Positions 1 to 10,067 of a stretch of 64,000 nt of DNA are shown one piece after another. The first letter of the stretch is position 1, and the number at the start of each line of letters is the position of its first letter. Made by a program: the position numbers and the translations under genes. The notes below the pieces were generated by a model. The model was not told where the DNA came from and did no database searches. It saw only the letters and a program-made list of their open reading frames with translations. Where the stretch lies: the NCBI GenBank assembly GCA_021292165.1, contig CM037876.1, positions 119,851,379-119,915,378 on the forward strand, given 5' to 3'. The stretch is from Shinisaurus crocodilurus. Taxonomy: Eukaryota; Chordata; Lepidosauria; Squamata; Shinisauridae.

Positions 1-650
1 TGCGGCAGCGAGTGAGCCCCGTAAGCGGGCCATGCCGCACTGGCCTCCCGTGGCCGAACCGACGAGCGCGCGGAAAGGAGCCTGGCCGGGCGGGAGGGGG
101 TCGGCGGACGGGGTTTCCCACTCTGCGCGCGCGGGGGCTCCCGGTAGGAGGATCCCGCCACGCGCGGCGGCGCCGCTCACCCGAAGGAGACGCTGCCGAG
201 TCGCCAGTCCCACGCCAGAAGCTGGAGCCGCCGCCAGAACCATCCCCGGTGGGCTCCTGCTTCCTCCCCTTCTCCAGCAGCCGCGGCAGCGCCGCCCCCT
301 CCCCGACCGAACCGGAAGTGAAAGGGATGGGCGGGGATTCCCAATCGATTATTTGAAAGCAGAAAGGAAACAACACCACCACCAACAACACAAACTTTAT
401 TGAGCGGCAGCGAGGGACAAAGCAGGCAAATGAGATTGCGCATGCGCGTTGTAAGAAGGACCCGATGACGGAGGAAGATGTTCTCTAGGCTATCGCGAGA
501 ACACAAAACAACCCGAGAAAGAAGATTCCCTCGCCGCTTTCCTGCCTAGTTACTCGCAGTCGCCATGTTAAAGGAGGAGCTTGCTGCAAGTCTCCGCTGG
601 CGCGGGCGCCTCTGTTCTCCTTAAAGGGGCAAACAGCAGCGGGGGATGGG
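1..650. promoter_or_regulatory. CpG-island promoter-like block, gene unknown
   Basis: The first 650 bases are GC- and CpG-rich, unlike the AT-rich flank that follows. They carry three sites typical of TATA-less housekeeping promoters: an NRF-1 palindrome TGCGCATGCGC at 437-447, a TCGCGAGA core at 493-500, and a YY1-like GTCGCCATGTT at 559-569 (AACATGGCGAC on the - strand). Such promoters are often bidirectional. I found no coding exon that I could assign; the open frames of 110-120 codons here are low-complexity and resemble nothing I know. In mammals PECR lies upstream of MREG, but I see no PECR exon here. The island is cut by the window edge. Confidence 0.6.
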
Positions 651-1110
651 GGCATTTGCATCGGGAAAAGGGCCCAGCGGGACAGGATTGATGCCCCCTT
701 CAGTCATCGCGGTGGTCCTAATCCTGTTCTCCCCACGAGTTCCGTGGCTGCTTTTTGAAGATCTCGAAAGAGCAGATGCACTCCAGTCTACGTTGGCTCA
801 ATGTTCCTGATATTTACATGTAGCTGCCCCCCCCCCCAACTCTGCCACCAAATTACAGCTCATGTCCATGGCCAAAATTGAACTGGGTGCTGGAAAGGTG
901 CGGGAGAGAGTGCGGCGGATCTTCTCTGGTTCCTCCCTGGAAAGAAAAAAGAAATAGGAAGAGCAGGGTTGCCAGCTTTTTCTTTCTGGCACTGCGCCTA
1001 TGCCTTCAAAAACTTACCGCTGCAGAAATTTCACGCAAGGCTTTCCCAGGCAAGGCGATAACCATGGTAGTGAAATGGAACCTCCATGTTCAGATTCAAT
1101 ATGGGGTATT

Positions 1111-1148
<38 letters not shown>

Positions 1149-1270
1149 AGAATGGTGTGTATGTATAAATGTGTGTTACAGGTGTGGGTGTGAGAGAATG
1201 TGGGGTAGCTTTGCCCACTGCCAGGGCTGATCTCACCCACTCTGCCCCCCCCACACACACACACATTGCT
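651..1270. other. Intergenic stretch, no gene seen
   Basis: The sequence falls to ordinary AT/GC content after the CpG block. Nothing coding is recognisable. It contains the TG/AG microsatellite listed separately and a C-run near 830. Confidence 0.5.
1111..1147. repeat. (TG)n(AG)n microsatellite
   Basis: A run of TG dinucleotides passes directly into AG dinucleotides. Short open frames across it encode only Cys-Val and Arg-Glu repeats and are not genes. Confidence 0.95.
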
Positions 1271-1502
1271 GCCAGTGTGGTGTGGTGGTGAGAGTGTTGG
1301 ACTGGGACTTGGGAGATCCGGGTTCTAGTCCCCGCTCGGCCATGGAACTCACTGGGTGACTTTGGGCCAGACTCTCAGCCTAACCTACCTCACAGGGTTG
1401 TTGTGAGGATAAAATGGAGAGGAGGAGGATTATGTAAGCCGCCTCAGGTTCCTTGCAGGAAAAAAGGCGGGGTATGAATATAATAAATAAAGTAAATAAA
1501 TA
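1271..1502 (+). mobile_element. Sauria-type tRNA-derived SINE, copy 1
   Basis: The tRNA-like head has a B-box-like GGTTCTAGTCC at about 1320-1330 and an A-box-like stretch in the GGTGAGAGTG region. The body contains the conserved CCTCACAGGGTTGTTGTGAG segment, and the 3' end GGAAAAAAGGCGGGGTATGAATA is followed by an AATA-rich tail. This arrangement is the Sauria SINE of squamates, whose tail resembles Bov-B LINEs. A second copy starts at 26421. RNA polymerase III would transcribe such an element. Confidence 0.9.
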
Positions 1503-1634
1503 TGGCACCCAACACATTGCCACCAAAAAGAGTCCTCACCCTTGCTTTAAATACTATGTGCTAGAACTAATAACAGGATGGCTGTTCCCTTTGTGCAGAG
1601 AGGAGCACATGAGAGGAACACAACACCTTTGACA

Positions 1635-1786
1635 GGCCTGTGGCTTACGCTGGCTCAGCTTGTCTGAGCGTGGAAAGCTAAGCAGGGTCAAGCCTGGTTA
1701 TTGTTTCTCTAGTTTCCTGCCTCTCTAGTTTCCTGCCTTGATAGCCTTGTAGGCTCCTTCCAACTCTGTGATCTATGAAATCTATG
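1635..1786 (+). mobile_element. 5S-rRNA-derived SINE with CR1-like tail, copy A
   Basis: The head matches 5S rRNA: it keeps AAGCTAAGCAGGGTC (5S box A region) and the intermediate element GCCTGG. The 3' part ends in the CR1-type stretch CCTTGTAGGCTCCTTCCAACTC plus TCTATGAAATCTATG. This copy lacks the box C segment and instead carries a short duplication of CTCTAGTTTCCTGC. Better copies lie at 16353 and 34911. Confidence 0.85.
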
Positions 1787-1825
1787 CCTGGCCAGTGTTG
1801 GAAACAATATGCTGGACCACGTAGA

Positions 1826-1875
1826 TTTATTTTATTTATTATATTTATACCCCACCTTTTTTCCTGCAAGGAACC
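1826..1875 (-). mobile_element. Inverted fragment of a Sauria SINE 3' end
   Basis: Read on the - strand this is AGGTTCCTTGCAGGAAAAAA followed by GGTGGGGTATAAATATA, the same 3' end as the complete copy at 1271-1502. Only the tail is present. Confidence 0.7.
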
Positions 1876-2177
1876 TAGTCTGATTCTGACAGATCACTGA
1901 TTATGCCATTGCAGCAGAAGCAGGTCCATAGAATTTATCACTACCAGTCAGACAAACAAGTTTTTGAGCACAAATATTTGTTCTTGTAGAATTGTAAAAG
2001 CTCTGGCCTTTTAAAAGTATGAAATCTAAGGCCTTAATTTCATGCTTTAAAAGGCCCAACCTTTTACAACAAGCTGAACTGAGCATCAAATATTATTAGT
2101 TTCAGTGTGTGTTTATTTTAATTTAGAAAGTAAGAGTGCATTGTTACTACCAGGAATTTGGGGAAACTGGTTTGTCA

Positions 2178-2660
2178 TTTATTTATTATATTTATGAATA
2201 GCCCATCTGGCCAGACATCCGGCCACTCTGAGCGATGTACAGTCCAATAAAATACAAGGGGGGGGGGGGGAACACACACACACACAGTATAAAACACAAT
2301 TAAAAACAGTACAAAACTTAAAAATCCTAACCCACCCCATATTCCTGCCTGAAAAGCCACGTTTTTAATGCCCGGCAGAAGGTAATCAAGGAAGGGGCAT
2401 GGTGGAGGTCACTGGGGAGAGAGTTCCATAAATTGGGGGCTGCCACAGAAAAGGCCCTCCTCGTCCCCACCAGCCTGGTTTCTCTGGCTGATGGGACAGG
2501 GAGAAGGCCGTCTGTGGCAGATCTTGTTGAGCGGCCTACTTGATGTTGCTGGAGGCGCTCCTTGAGAGTAACCTCCAAGAATTCATAGGCTGGCCATGCT
2601 AAATCATTAGGTTTAGAAGTAGCGAGAACTCGGTTTAAAGCAACTGAGTCATGAAACATT
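2178..2660 (-). mobile_element. L2-clade LINE, 3' end fragment
   Basis: On the - strand the translation ends with [17 protein letters not shown] and a KTWLFRQEYG-like terminus, the C-terminal end of L2-clade LINE polyproteins. It is followed by a 3' tail with CCATCTGGCC-type sequence at 2200-2240. A G-run and (CA)n at 2257-2287 interrupt the tail. Near-identical tails occur at 36321, 46625 and 54941. The element is 5' truncated and not functional. Confidence 0.85.
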
Positions 2661-3825
2661 GGGTAACCATGGGCAAGTCATTCACTCTCAGGCAACTGAT
2701 CTCGTAGGGTTACTATGAGAACCAAATGAGAATGCTCATGTCATGTATGCCCCTCAGGTTGGAGGATAAGTGGGATTCATATTGGCTGGTATGACTGATG
2801 TTCAAGGCCATTTCACACATGTATATTCCACAGTATCAAGTAATGGCTTTTATGTGTGAATAACATGTTACAAGTGAAACACCATGGATAGAACATTCAT
2901 ATTGCCTCTTCTCGGTGCTTTTCAATTTGAACATAATTTTTAAAACAGTATTTTTAATGGAGTTGCTTCACATCAAGTACAGAATATGCATTCATGTGTG
3001 AACCAGTGCAGAGATCTTTTAAAAGTACTAGAGTAGGCCAGGCTGTAATGGTCAGCTCTGGCAACCCTAGTTAGGCTGAAAGAAAGTGAGTGGCCCAAGT
3101 CACCTTGTTCTAGGTTTGATACTTCTAAATTTGGAGGGATCTATGTGGTTTCCATCTTTTTGGTTGTATATATTCTCAATTCTTGTTCCTCTTTCTTTCA
3201 AGAAGAAGCATATCTACTTGGGGGCAGGGGGAGAGGTCAATCAGCAGCTTCCAGCCTCTGACATTTCAGAATTGACCTGAGTGAAAGCAAGTGGGCATGG
3301 CTTCTCCAAATAAACCTGAGTAACACCCAAATCTTAGTAAAGGTGGGCATACTTAGGGCTTTGTGTATGCTGCATTTCTGGGTGAGCAACAGAAATGTTT
3401 CGTAATTCTGCTGATTAAGACTTGCAGCTTCTGATTTATTTATTGTGTGAGGGATTATAACAATCACTTCCTTTATTCATAAGCATAATGAAGTTGCCAC
3501 TGTGTCAGATCTAGTTCAGTATCTGTCTATTCTGGCAGTGGCTCTTCAAGCCCTCAGGCTGAGGGGCTATCCCAGGCCTGCTACCTAAAAATCTGGAACT
3601 AGAGAGGCTGGGGATTGAACCCAGTATTCGGAGGTAGAGCACCTCTGAACTTGGAGGTCCCATCATTAGCTATCATGGTTAATACCTGTTGATAGACATT
3701 CTCTGTGAATCTGCCCAGTCTACCTAAGACATATTTGTTAGTTTGTTCATAGGTCACCTTTCTGCCCCCAGAAGTTCCCTCAAGACAGTGTATAACCAGC
3801 GGGAGGGGGGAATACACCCAATCAA
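2661..3825. other. Upstream flank, old repeat remnants only
   Basis: No gene is visible. Around 3605-3720 there is a degraded repeat (GGAGGTAGAGCACCTCTGAAC, then TCTGTGAATCTGCCCAGTCT) that shares its body with 11740-12005, so it is an interspersed repeat I cannot name. The rest shows nothing recognisable. Confidence 0.4.
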
Positions 3826-4047
3826 TACATCATCAGGCGATCACTCGTGACCGAGTAAGATTGTCTTCCAGGATAAAAATTTACAAAAAGGAAATTTTAA
3901 AAGGAGGAAATTCTAAAGAAAAATTGTGTAGACTCTAGCGATGGGTCTGTAAGTGACTGTGGAGGCCAATTCTAGATCCACACAGCTTCCCACAGTGAGG
4001 ACACAGGTTACCAGATGGAAGATGGTCCTGTAAAGGATTCATTTGAC

Positions 4048-4240
4048 GTGCTTTTCGCTTATTTATTTATTTATTTATTTAATTTTTATACCGCCCAATA
4101 GCCGAAGCTCTCTGGGCGGTTTACAACAATTAACAATACAGTCCCTGCCCGCAGGCTTACAATCTAAAAAGACACGACACACAAGGAAAAAGGAATGGGG
4201 AGGGAAGAAGGGGGAATATTACTTATGTAATTCTCTGTGT
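4048..4240 (-). mobile_element. LINE-type 3' tail inserted in the RTE-X-like element
   Basis: The segment TTATACCGCCCAATAGCCG to CAATCTAAAAAGACACGACA has the look of an L2-group LINE tail in antisense. A sense copy of its end (GCTATTGGGCGGTATAAAAA) lies near 50095. It interrupts the C-terminal coding trace of the older LINE around it. Confidence 0.6.
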
Positions 4241-4242
4241 CT

Positions 4243-4905
4243 CAAGAAGCTCCAGCCTCCTTCTTCTTCCCCACAGGGCTGTAGATGTCAGTTAGCCCTG
4301 TGGGGGGGGCAGTCCAACTGGAGCAGGCCCTGATGTTCCCTCGGCCTGCTCCAGCCTCCGTCGTTCCTTCTTCCCCACAGGGCTGTAGATGTCAGTTAGC
4401 CCTGTGGGGGGGGCAGTGCAACTGGAGCAGGCCCTGATGTTCCCTCGGCCTGCTCCAGCCTCCGTCGTTCCTTCTTCCCCACAGGGCTGTAGATGTCAGT
4501 TAGCCCTGTGGGGGGGGGGCAGTCCAACTGGAGCAGGCCCTGATGTTCCCTCGGCCTGCTTCAGCCTCCGTCGTCCCTTCTTCCCCACAGGGCTGTAGAT
4601 GTCAGCCCTGGGGGGGGGGGGCAGTCCAACTGGAGCAGGCCCTGATGTTCCCTCGGCCTGCTCCAGCCTCCGTCGTTCCTTCTTCCCCACAGGGCTGTAG
4701 ATGTCAGTTAGCCCTGTGGGGGGGGCAGTCCAACTGGAGCAGGCCCTGATGTTCCCTCGGCCTGCTTCAGCCTCCGTCGTCCCTTCTTCCCCACAGGGCT
4801 GTAGATGTCAGTTAGCCCTGTGGGGGGGGGGGCAGTCCAACTGGAGCAGGCCCTGATGTTCCCTCGGCCTGCTCCAGCCTCCGTCGTTCCTTCTTCCCCA
4901 CCTTA
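4243..4905. repeat. Minisatellite, ~104-bp unit, about 6 copies
   Basis: The marker CCCCACAGGGCTGTAGATG recurs at 4269, 4373, 4477, 4583, 4685 and 4789, giving periods of 104, 104, 106, 102 and 104. Each unit holds a G-run of 7 to 12 and GGAGCAGGCCCTGATGTTCC. Length differences come mostly from the G-run and a missing GTTA in the fourth unit. The array sits beside the LINE tail at 4048-4240. Frames across it are repeats, not genes. Confidence 0.95.
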
Positions 4906-6199
4906 GCACATTTCTCCCTTTCACCTTGCACTCGGGCTTCTTCAAAGTCCATAGAACCTTTGTGAAAGGCCAACCTCCAGTTAGATCGTTCATGGGCCAG
5001 AGCTTCCCAGTTTTCGATGTTTATATTGCATTTTTTTAATTAGCCTTAAGAACATCTTTAAACCTCTTATATTGACCACCGATATTCCGCTTTCCATCCT
5101 TGAGTTGGGAATAAAGTAACTGCTTTGGGAGACGGCAGTCAGGCATTCGAACAACATGACCGGTCCACTGAAGTTGGCGTTGAAGGATCATTTTTTCAAC
5201 GCTAGTAGTCTTTGCTTCTTCCAGTACACTGACATTTGTTCGCCTATCTTCCCAAGTAATTCGCAGGATTTTCCGGAGGCAACATTGATGAAATCTTTCA
5301 AGGAGGTGGAAGTGACGTTTATAGATAGTCCATGTTTTGCAGGCATACTATAAAGTTGGCAATACAATGGCTTCATAAACCAGTGTTTTGGTCTTCTTAC
5401 AAATATCCCGATCCTCGAACACTCTATGTTTCATTCGAGAAAACGCAGCACTTGCGGAGCTCAAATGATGCTGGATTTCACTGTCGATGTTAGCTGTAAC
5501 AGAAAGATAGCTGCCAAGATAGAGAAAATGATCGACATTTTCCAGTATTGTCCCGCCAAGCTGGATAGATGGCATCATCAAAGGGTTAGCTTGCACTTGC
5601 TGATGAAGCACTTTGGTTTTTTTGATGTTAAGTGAGAGACCAAGTTTTTCGTATGCTTCTGCAAAAGCATTTAGGATAGTTTGGAGATCATCCTCTGAAT
5701 GTGCAGAGACCACATCATCAGCATACTGAAGTTCCACAACGGAGGTTGTAATTACCTTACTTTTTGCTTTCAGCCTGCTGAGATTAAAAAGCTTTCCATC
5801 CGCTCGATATATAATTCCCACACCAGTGGGAAGTTTCCGCTCGACAAGATGTAAAATCATGGCGATGAAAATAGCAAATAATGTTGGGGCGATAACACAT
5901 CCCTGTTTAACACCTGATCCCACTTTAAATGGAGCACCATGAGAGCCGTTGTTGTCCAAAACCGTTGCTGTCATGTTGTCATGGAGAAGTCGCAAGATAT
6001 TCACAAATTTATTGGGGCATCCAATTTTCATAAGGATAGTCCAGAGAGCTGTTCGGTCTACAGTATTAAAGGCCTTAGCCAGATAAATAAATGCCATATA
6101 AAGGGGTTGATTTTGCTCCCGGCATTTTTCTTGGAGCTGATGTGCAGTAAAAATCAAATACTACAAACATTAACAGCAGCAGTAAAATCTTAAGTGGGA

Positions 6200-6540
6200 G
6201 CAAAAATTAGCAGCAACCAATCAGTCTCATCAATACCAAATATAGATAAATAAGGGCACAACTTTACTGCTACTGAAGGCTTATCTAAAAAGAACAGACT
6301 TCACTAAGCATTTAAACGTCAACAAGAAGGGGCTGTACATGCTTCCCAGGGAAGGGAGTTCCATAGTCTGGATGCTGCAGCTAAGAAAGCCTTGTCCCAT
6401 GTTCCCATCAACTTCACCTCTGGAGGCAGTGCGGCAAAGAGTAGGGCCACAAAGACTTGAATAGACAAGCAGGTTCATGCAAAAACAGGCAGTCCTTTAA
6501 ATACTTATATAGACTACTACATCTTGTGGAAATAGGGTTG
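6200..6540 (-). mobile_element. Degraded L2-type LINE fragment
   Basis: A weak - strand trace (GFLSC, MELPSLGS, FKCLVKSVLFR) follows the same order as the L2 C terminus seen in better copies. The sequence is old and short, so the call rests on order of motifs only. Confidence 0.45.
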
Positions 6541-6554
6541 TCAACTTTTTAGCT

Positions 6555-6965
6555 GCACACATCATCATCATCATTATTATTTACAGTATTTGTATACCGC
6601 TCCACATCAAGCAGATTCTGGAGCGGTGAACAATAAAAAGACAAAAGCAGATAAAAGAATCAAAAACAATACATTGAAAGCAAACTAAAATTACACTGGT
6701 GGTTGAAGAGCAGAGAAGGCTTCCCAGAACAAGGAGGTCTTCAGCAAGTGCTGAAAGCAGCACAATGTCGGAGCCTGCCTGACCTTCAGAGGCAGGGAGT
6801 TCCACAGAAATGGAGCCACCACACTGAAGGCCCTTCTGGTGGACTCCAGTCGGGCCAAAGGTCCATGAGGAACCACCAGGAGCATGCCATCTGATGACCT
6901 CAGCCAACAGGGCAGGTTGGTATGGGAGGAGGCACTCTTTCAGATAATCTGGTCCCAAGTTGTTT
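6555..6965 (-). mobile_element. L2-clade LINE, C-terminal fragment
   Basis: The - strand frame at 6691-6885 reads RRAFSVVAPFLWNSLPLKVR followed by a KTSLFWEAF-like end, the C-terminal signature of the L2 clade. A 3' tail with a TACCGCTCC-type sequence lies at 6590-6640. Confidence 0.75.
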
Positions 6966-6974
6966 CAGGCTTTG

Positions 6975-7399
6975 TAGTTTATTTATTTATTTATAACCCG
7001 CCTTTTTCCCAATACTGGGACTCAAGGCGGCTTCACAGCATTAAAATTTGTACAGTTAAAACATATAAATAGAAAAATACAAAAGTTAAAAATATAATTA
7101 AATCAGAAACAGTATTAAAATTATATAAAATATCACAGCTAAAACAACAATAACTATAAGAACAGTGTAAATCCATTGCTTTCTCATAGGTCCAATTTTA
7201 TTCCCCAAAGGCCTGCTGGAACAAGAAAGTTTTTGCCTGTCTTCGAAAACATACCAAGGAGGGTGCCATACTGCCATTCTAGCCTCCCTGGGAAGGGAGT
7301 TCCAGAGTGTTGGAGCAACCACCAAGAAGGCCCTCTGCTGTGTTCCTGCCAGGCGTGCCTGGGATGGCGGTGGAACAAAGAGAAGGACCTCCTCAGAAG
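6975..7399 (-). mobile_element. L2-clade LINE, 3' part (left of a hAT insertion)
   Basis: The - strand peptide LVVAPTLWNSLPREAR and a following tail (ACCCGCCTTTTTCCC at 6996-7010 in + sense) mark an L2 C terminus. It joins the piece at 7990-9150 across a hAT element that duplicated CTCAGAAG. Across the join, the serine-rich motif TLRSS on the right continues into EEVLLFVP on the left. Confidence 0.85.
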
Positions 7400-7989
7400 C
7401 AGGACCGGTGCAGGGCAGTTTGGCGCCCCAGGCGAAAAAATATTTAGCGCCCCCCCCTCTCCAAAGTAGAAAAAAAAACAAAACCTGCGCCGCCACCACC
7501 AACCTACCTTCCCCCCCGCCCTGGCTGTGGCGGCTGCTGCTGCTGCCTCCTCCTCCTGAAGCGACGCGACGGGACCCCCGCGCTGTTTTTTGCTGGGGGA
7601 AACCATGGCAACAGGGCTGTTTAAGCCCTTCTGCCCTGGTTCCTCCCGCCAAAACAACGCGGGCGGGGCTCCGGAAGCGACGCGACGAAGGTAGGTGATG
7701 GGGGGTTGGGGGGGTGACGGGGGGTGGCGATGGCGGTGGGAGGCGCAGCGGCAGCGAGCGGGTGGGCGGGGGGAGGCGCAGCAGTGGGCGGGCGGGCGGG
7801 TGGGTGGGGGGAAGCGCAGCGCTGAGCGGGCAGGCGGGGGGAGGCGCGGCGGCAGGCAGGAGGGTGGGGAGGCGGAGGCCTGGCGGGGGCAGCGCAGCGG
7901 CAGCGAAGAGGAGCGCAGCGTTTCCGCGCCCTCTTCAGCCGCACGCCCTAGGCAACCGCCTAGTTGGCCTAGCGGTAGCGCCGGCCCTG
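7400..7989. mobile_element. Non-autonomous hAT element with CpG-rich interior
   Basis: The element starts CAGGACCGGTGC and ends GCGCCGGCCCTG, inverted repeats of 12 bp with two mismatches. It is flanked by an exact 8-bp TSD, CTCAGAAG, at 7392-7399 and 7990-7997, which is the hAT hallmark. The interior is very GC- and CpG-rich (blocks of GGCGGGGGGAGGCGCAGC type at 7740-7900) and encodes no transposase. Long frames here are low-complexity Arg/Gly/Pro. It splits an L2 LINE. Confidence 0.92.
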
Positions 7990-9160
7990 CTCAGAAGATC
8001 TCAAAGTACGGGCAGGCTCGTAGAGGAGAATACAGTCTTTCAGATAACCTGGACCCGAGCCATATAGGGCTTTATAGGTCATGACCAGCACTTTGAATTG
8101 TGCCTGAAAACAGACTGGGAGCCAGTGAAACTGTTGTAACAGAGGAGTTGTGTGCTCCCTGTAGCCAGCTCCAGTCAGCAGTCTGGCAGCAGCTCTTTGA
8201 ACCAGCTGAAGTTTCCGAACACTCTTCAAAGGCAGGCCCACGTAGAGCAGGATGTAACTAAGGCATGTGTCACTGTGGCCAAATCAGACAAGTGCCAGAA
8301 CCTTAAACCTGACCCAGTAGTGAATAGGTAGCCAGTGTACTTCCTTCAGCAAAGGAGTTGCATGCTGAATAGGGGTATCTCCCGACAACAGCCAAGCTGC
8401 TGCATTCTGCACTAGCTCCAGCTTCCGGAGCAGCCTTAAGGGCAGCCCCACATAGAGCGCATGGCAGTAATCCAGTCTTGAGGTTACTAGTGCCTGTATC
8501 ACTGTGGCCAAGCTATCCCTGTCCAGGAGAGGCCGGAGCTGGTGAACCAATCAAAGATGATAAAAGGCACTCTGAGCTGCCACAGTCACTTGGGACTCCA
8601 GTGATGATGGATCTAGGAGTACCCCCAGACTACGAACCTGATCTTTCAAAGGGAGTGCAACCCCATCCAGAACAGGCAATGAGCCTATCTCGCAGACTCG
8701 GGAACCACTCACCCACAGGGCTTCCATCTTGGCAGGATTCAGCCTCAGTTTATTGGCCCCCATCCAGCCCATCACTGAGTTCAGGCACTGATCCAGGACT
8801 TGCACAGTCTCTCCTGAGTCAGTTGTCACAGGGATATAGAGCTGAGTGTCATCAGCGTACTGATGTCAATTGGCTCCAAATCCCCTAATGACGGCTCCCA
8901 GCAGCTTCATATAGATGTTAAACAACATTGGGGACAAGATGGTACCCTGTGGAACCCCATAGTGCAGTCGCCAAGGGTTAGAGGAATAGTCACCCAATCT
9001 AACTCTCTGAAATCGACCCCGCAGGTAGGACCGAAACCACTGTAACACAGTGCCTCCAATGCCCAACCCGCAGAGTCCATCCAGGAGGATACCTTTAACA
9101 GCAGCTTGATGTACAGACATTTTGATCCTACCTTAGAGGGACTGGAGGCATGGGAAAGTA
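7990..9160 (-). pseudogene. L2-clade LINE reverse transcriptase remnant
   Basis: Several - strand frames follow each other in L2 order: RT palm [19 protein letters not shown] and [17 protein letters not shown] (8866-9120), then a GWMGANKLRLNPAKMEAL-like segment (8551-8829), an [15 protein letters not shown] segment (8284-8550), and WLPVCFQAQFKVLVMTYKAL with TLRSS (7969-8241). The last frame also contains a second copy of the LVQRAAARLLTG segment. Frameshifts separate them, so the copy is dead. It is cut on the right by a CR1 end. Confidence 0.88.
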
Positions 9161-9162
9161 TT

Positions 9163-9665
9163 TTTATAGTTCTGGGCACCACACTTTAAGAAGGACATAG
9201 ACAAACTGGAGAGGGTTCAGAGGAGGGCAACAAGGATGATAAAGGGACTGGAAACAAGGCCCTATGAGGAGAGACTGAAAGAACTGGGCATGTTTAGCCT
9301 TCAGAAGAGGAGACTGAGGGGAGATATGATAGCACTCTTCCAGTACTTGAAGGGTTGTAACACAGAGGAGGGCCAGGATCTCTTCTCGATCATCCCAGTT
9401 TGCAGGACACAGAATAATGGGCTCAAGTTACAGGAACCCAGATTTCACCTAAACATCAGGAAAACAATCCTGACTGTCAGAGCAATAAGACAATGGAACC
9501 AACTACCTAGGGAGGTGGTGGGCTCTCCCAATCTGGAGGCATTCAAGGTGCAGCTGGACAGCCATCTGTCAGGGATGCTTTGACCTGGATTCCTGCATTG
9601 AGCAGGGGGTTGGACTCGATGGCCTTGTAGGCCCCTTCCAACTCTACTTTTCTATGATTCTATGT
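9163..9665 (+). pseudogene. CR1 LINE, 3' end fragment
   Basis: The frame at 9236-9583 encodes the CR1 C terminus: [20 protein letters not shown], then [20 protein letters not shown] and a stop. It is followed by the CR1 3' UTR (TTGGACTCGATGGCCTTGTA) and the tail TTCTATGATTCTATG. It is 5' truncated inside the ORF. The same sequence in full context lies on the - strand at 56563-59512. Confidence 0.93.
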
Positions 9666-10065
9666 GGTGGTAATGTGATGTCATCAATAGGTTCTGGAGG
9701 CAAGTCTATTATGAAATTAATAAAATTGCGTTCTGTAGTAATGTCTGCAGCTAAACTGGTGCGGTACTATTAAATACTTTTGGACAAAAACTACAGGACA
9801 CTGTGGAAAGACCCTTGTTGACTTTTTCTTGCTGGCAGCAAGGGATTCCCTTACAATAAAACGGTGCCAACAAATATGGCCCATAACGTTAATGGAAAGC
9901 TATCAAAATGAATCCATACGTACAATAGGCAAGATGATTTGGATTTTTTTATGGATGCTCATCTGATTTGCAAATGAGTTATTGGTTAAATGGTTTCCCC
10001 AGAAACATGTCATTCTGGTCAAATATGGTGTGAGCAAATTAAGTCCCATTATAAAGACATATGGG
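9666..10065. other. Flank without recognisable features
   Basis: I see no coding signal, repeat structure or regulatory site that I could support in this AT-rich stretch. Confidence 0.4.
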
Positions 10066-10067
10066 GC

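Larger units (their letters stand above)
3826..6165 (-). pseudogene. RTE-X-like LINE polyprotein, 5' truncated and interrupted
   Basis: The long frame at 5348-6157 is a reverse transcriptase: LAKAFNTVDR in the palm, GVKQGCVIAPTLFAIF, then the catalytic LQYADDVV. Downstream in other frames come WTGHVVRMPDCRLPKQLLY and KDGKRNIGGQYKRFKDVLKA at about 5025-5175, and an EARVQGERE-like segment near 4915-4945. After an 850-bp insertion the coding trace resumes at about 3945-4035 with LCPHCGKLCGSRIGLHSHLQ, a CCHH zinc finger at the C terminus, then a stop. The 3' end is near 3830. The clade call (RTE-X-like) rests on remembered motifs. No endonuclease part is present, so the copy is dead. Confidence 0.75.

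Noticed and set aside
12..403. Arg/Pro-rich frames in the left CpG island
   Set aside because: No recognisable domain, no splice donor or conserved motif that would define a first exon; composition explains them.
1635..1720. A genuine 5S rRNA gene
   Set aside because: The 5S-like head is incomplete, lacks the normal 5S 3' end and T-run terminator, and is fused to a CR1 tail in all copies.
4243..4905. CRISPR-like array
   Set aside because: The units are contiguous 104-bp tandem repeats without unique spacers, in a vertebrate genome.
7098..7652. A 184-codon - strand frame joining an L2-like end with an Arg/Ser-rich N-terminal part
   Set aside because: It runs across the junction of an L2 LINE and a hAT insertion at 7400, so it is a chance fusion.
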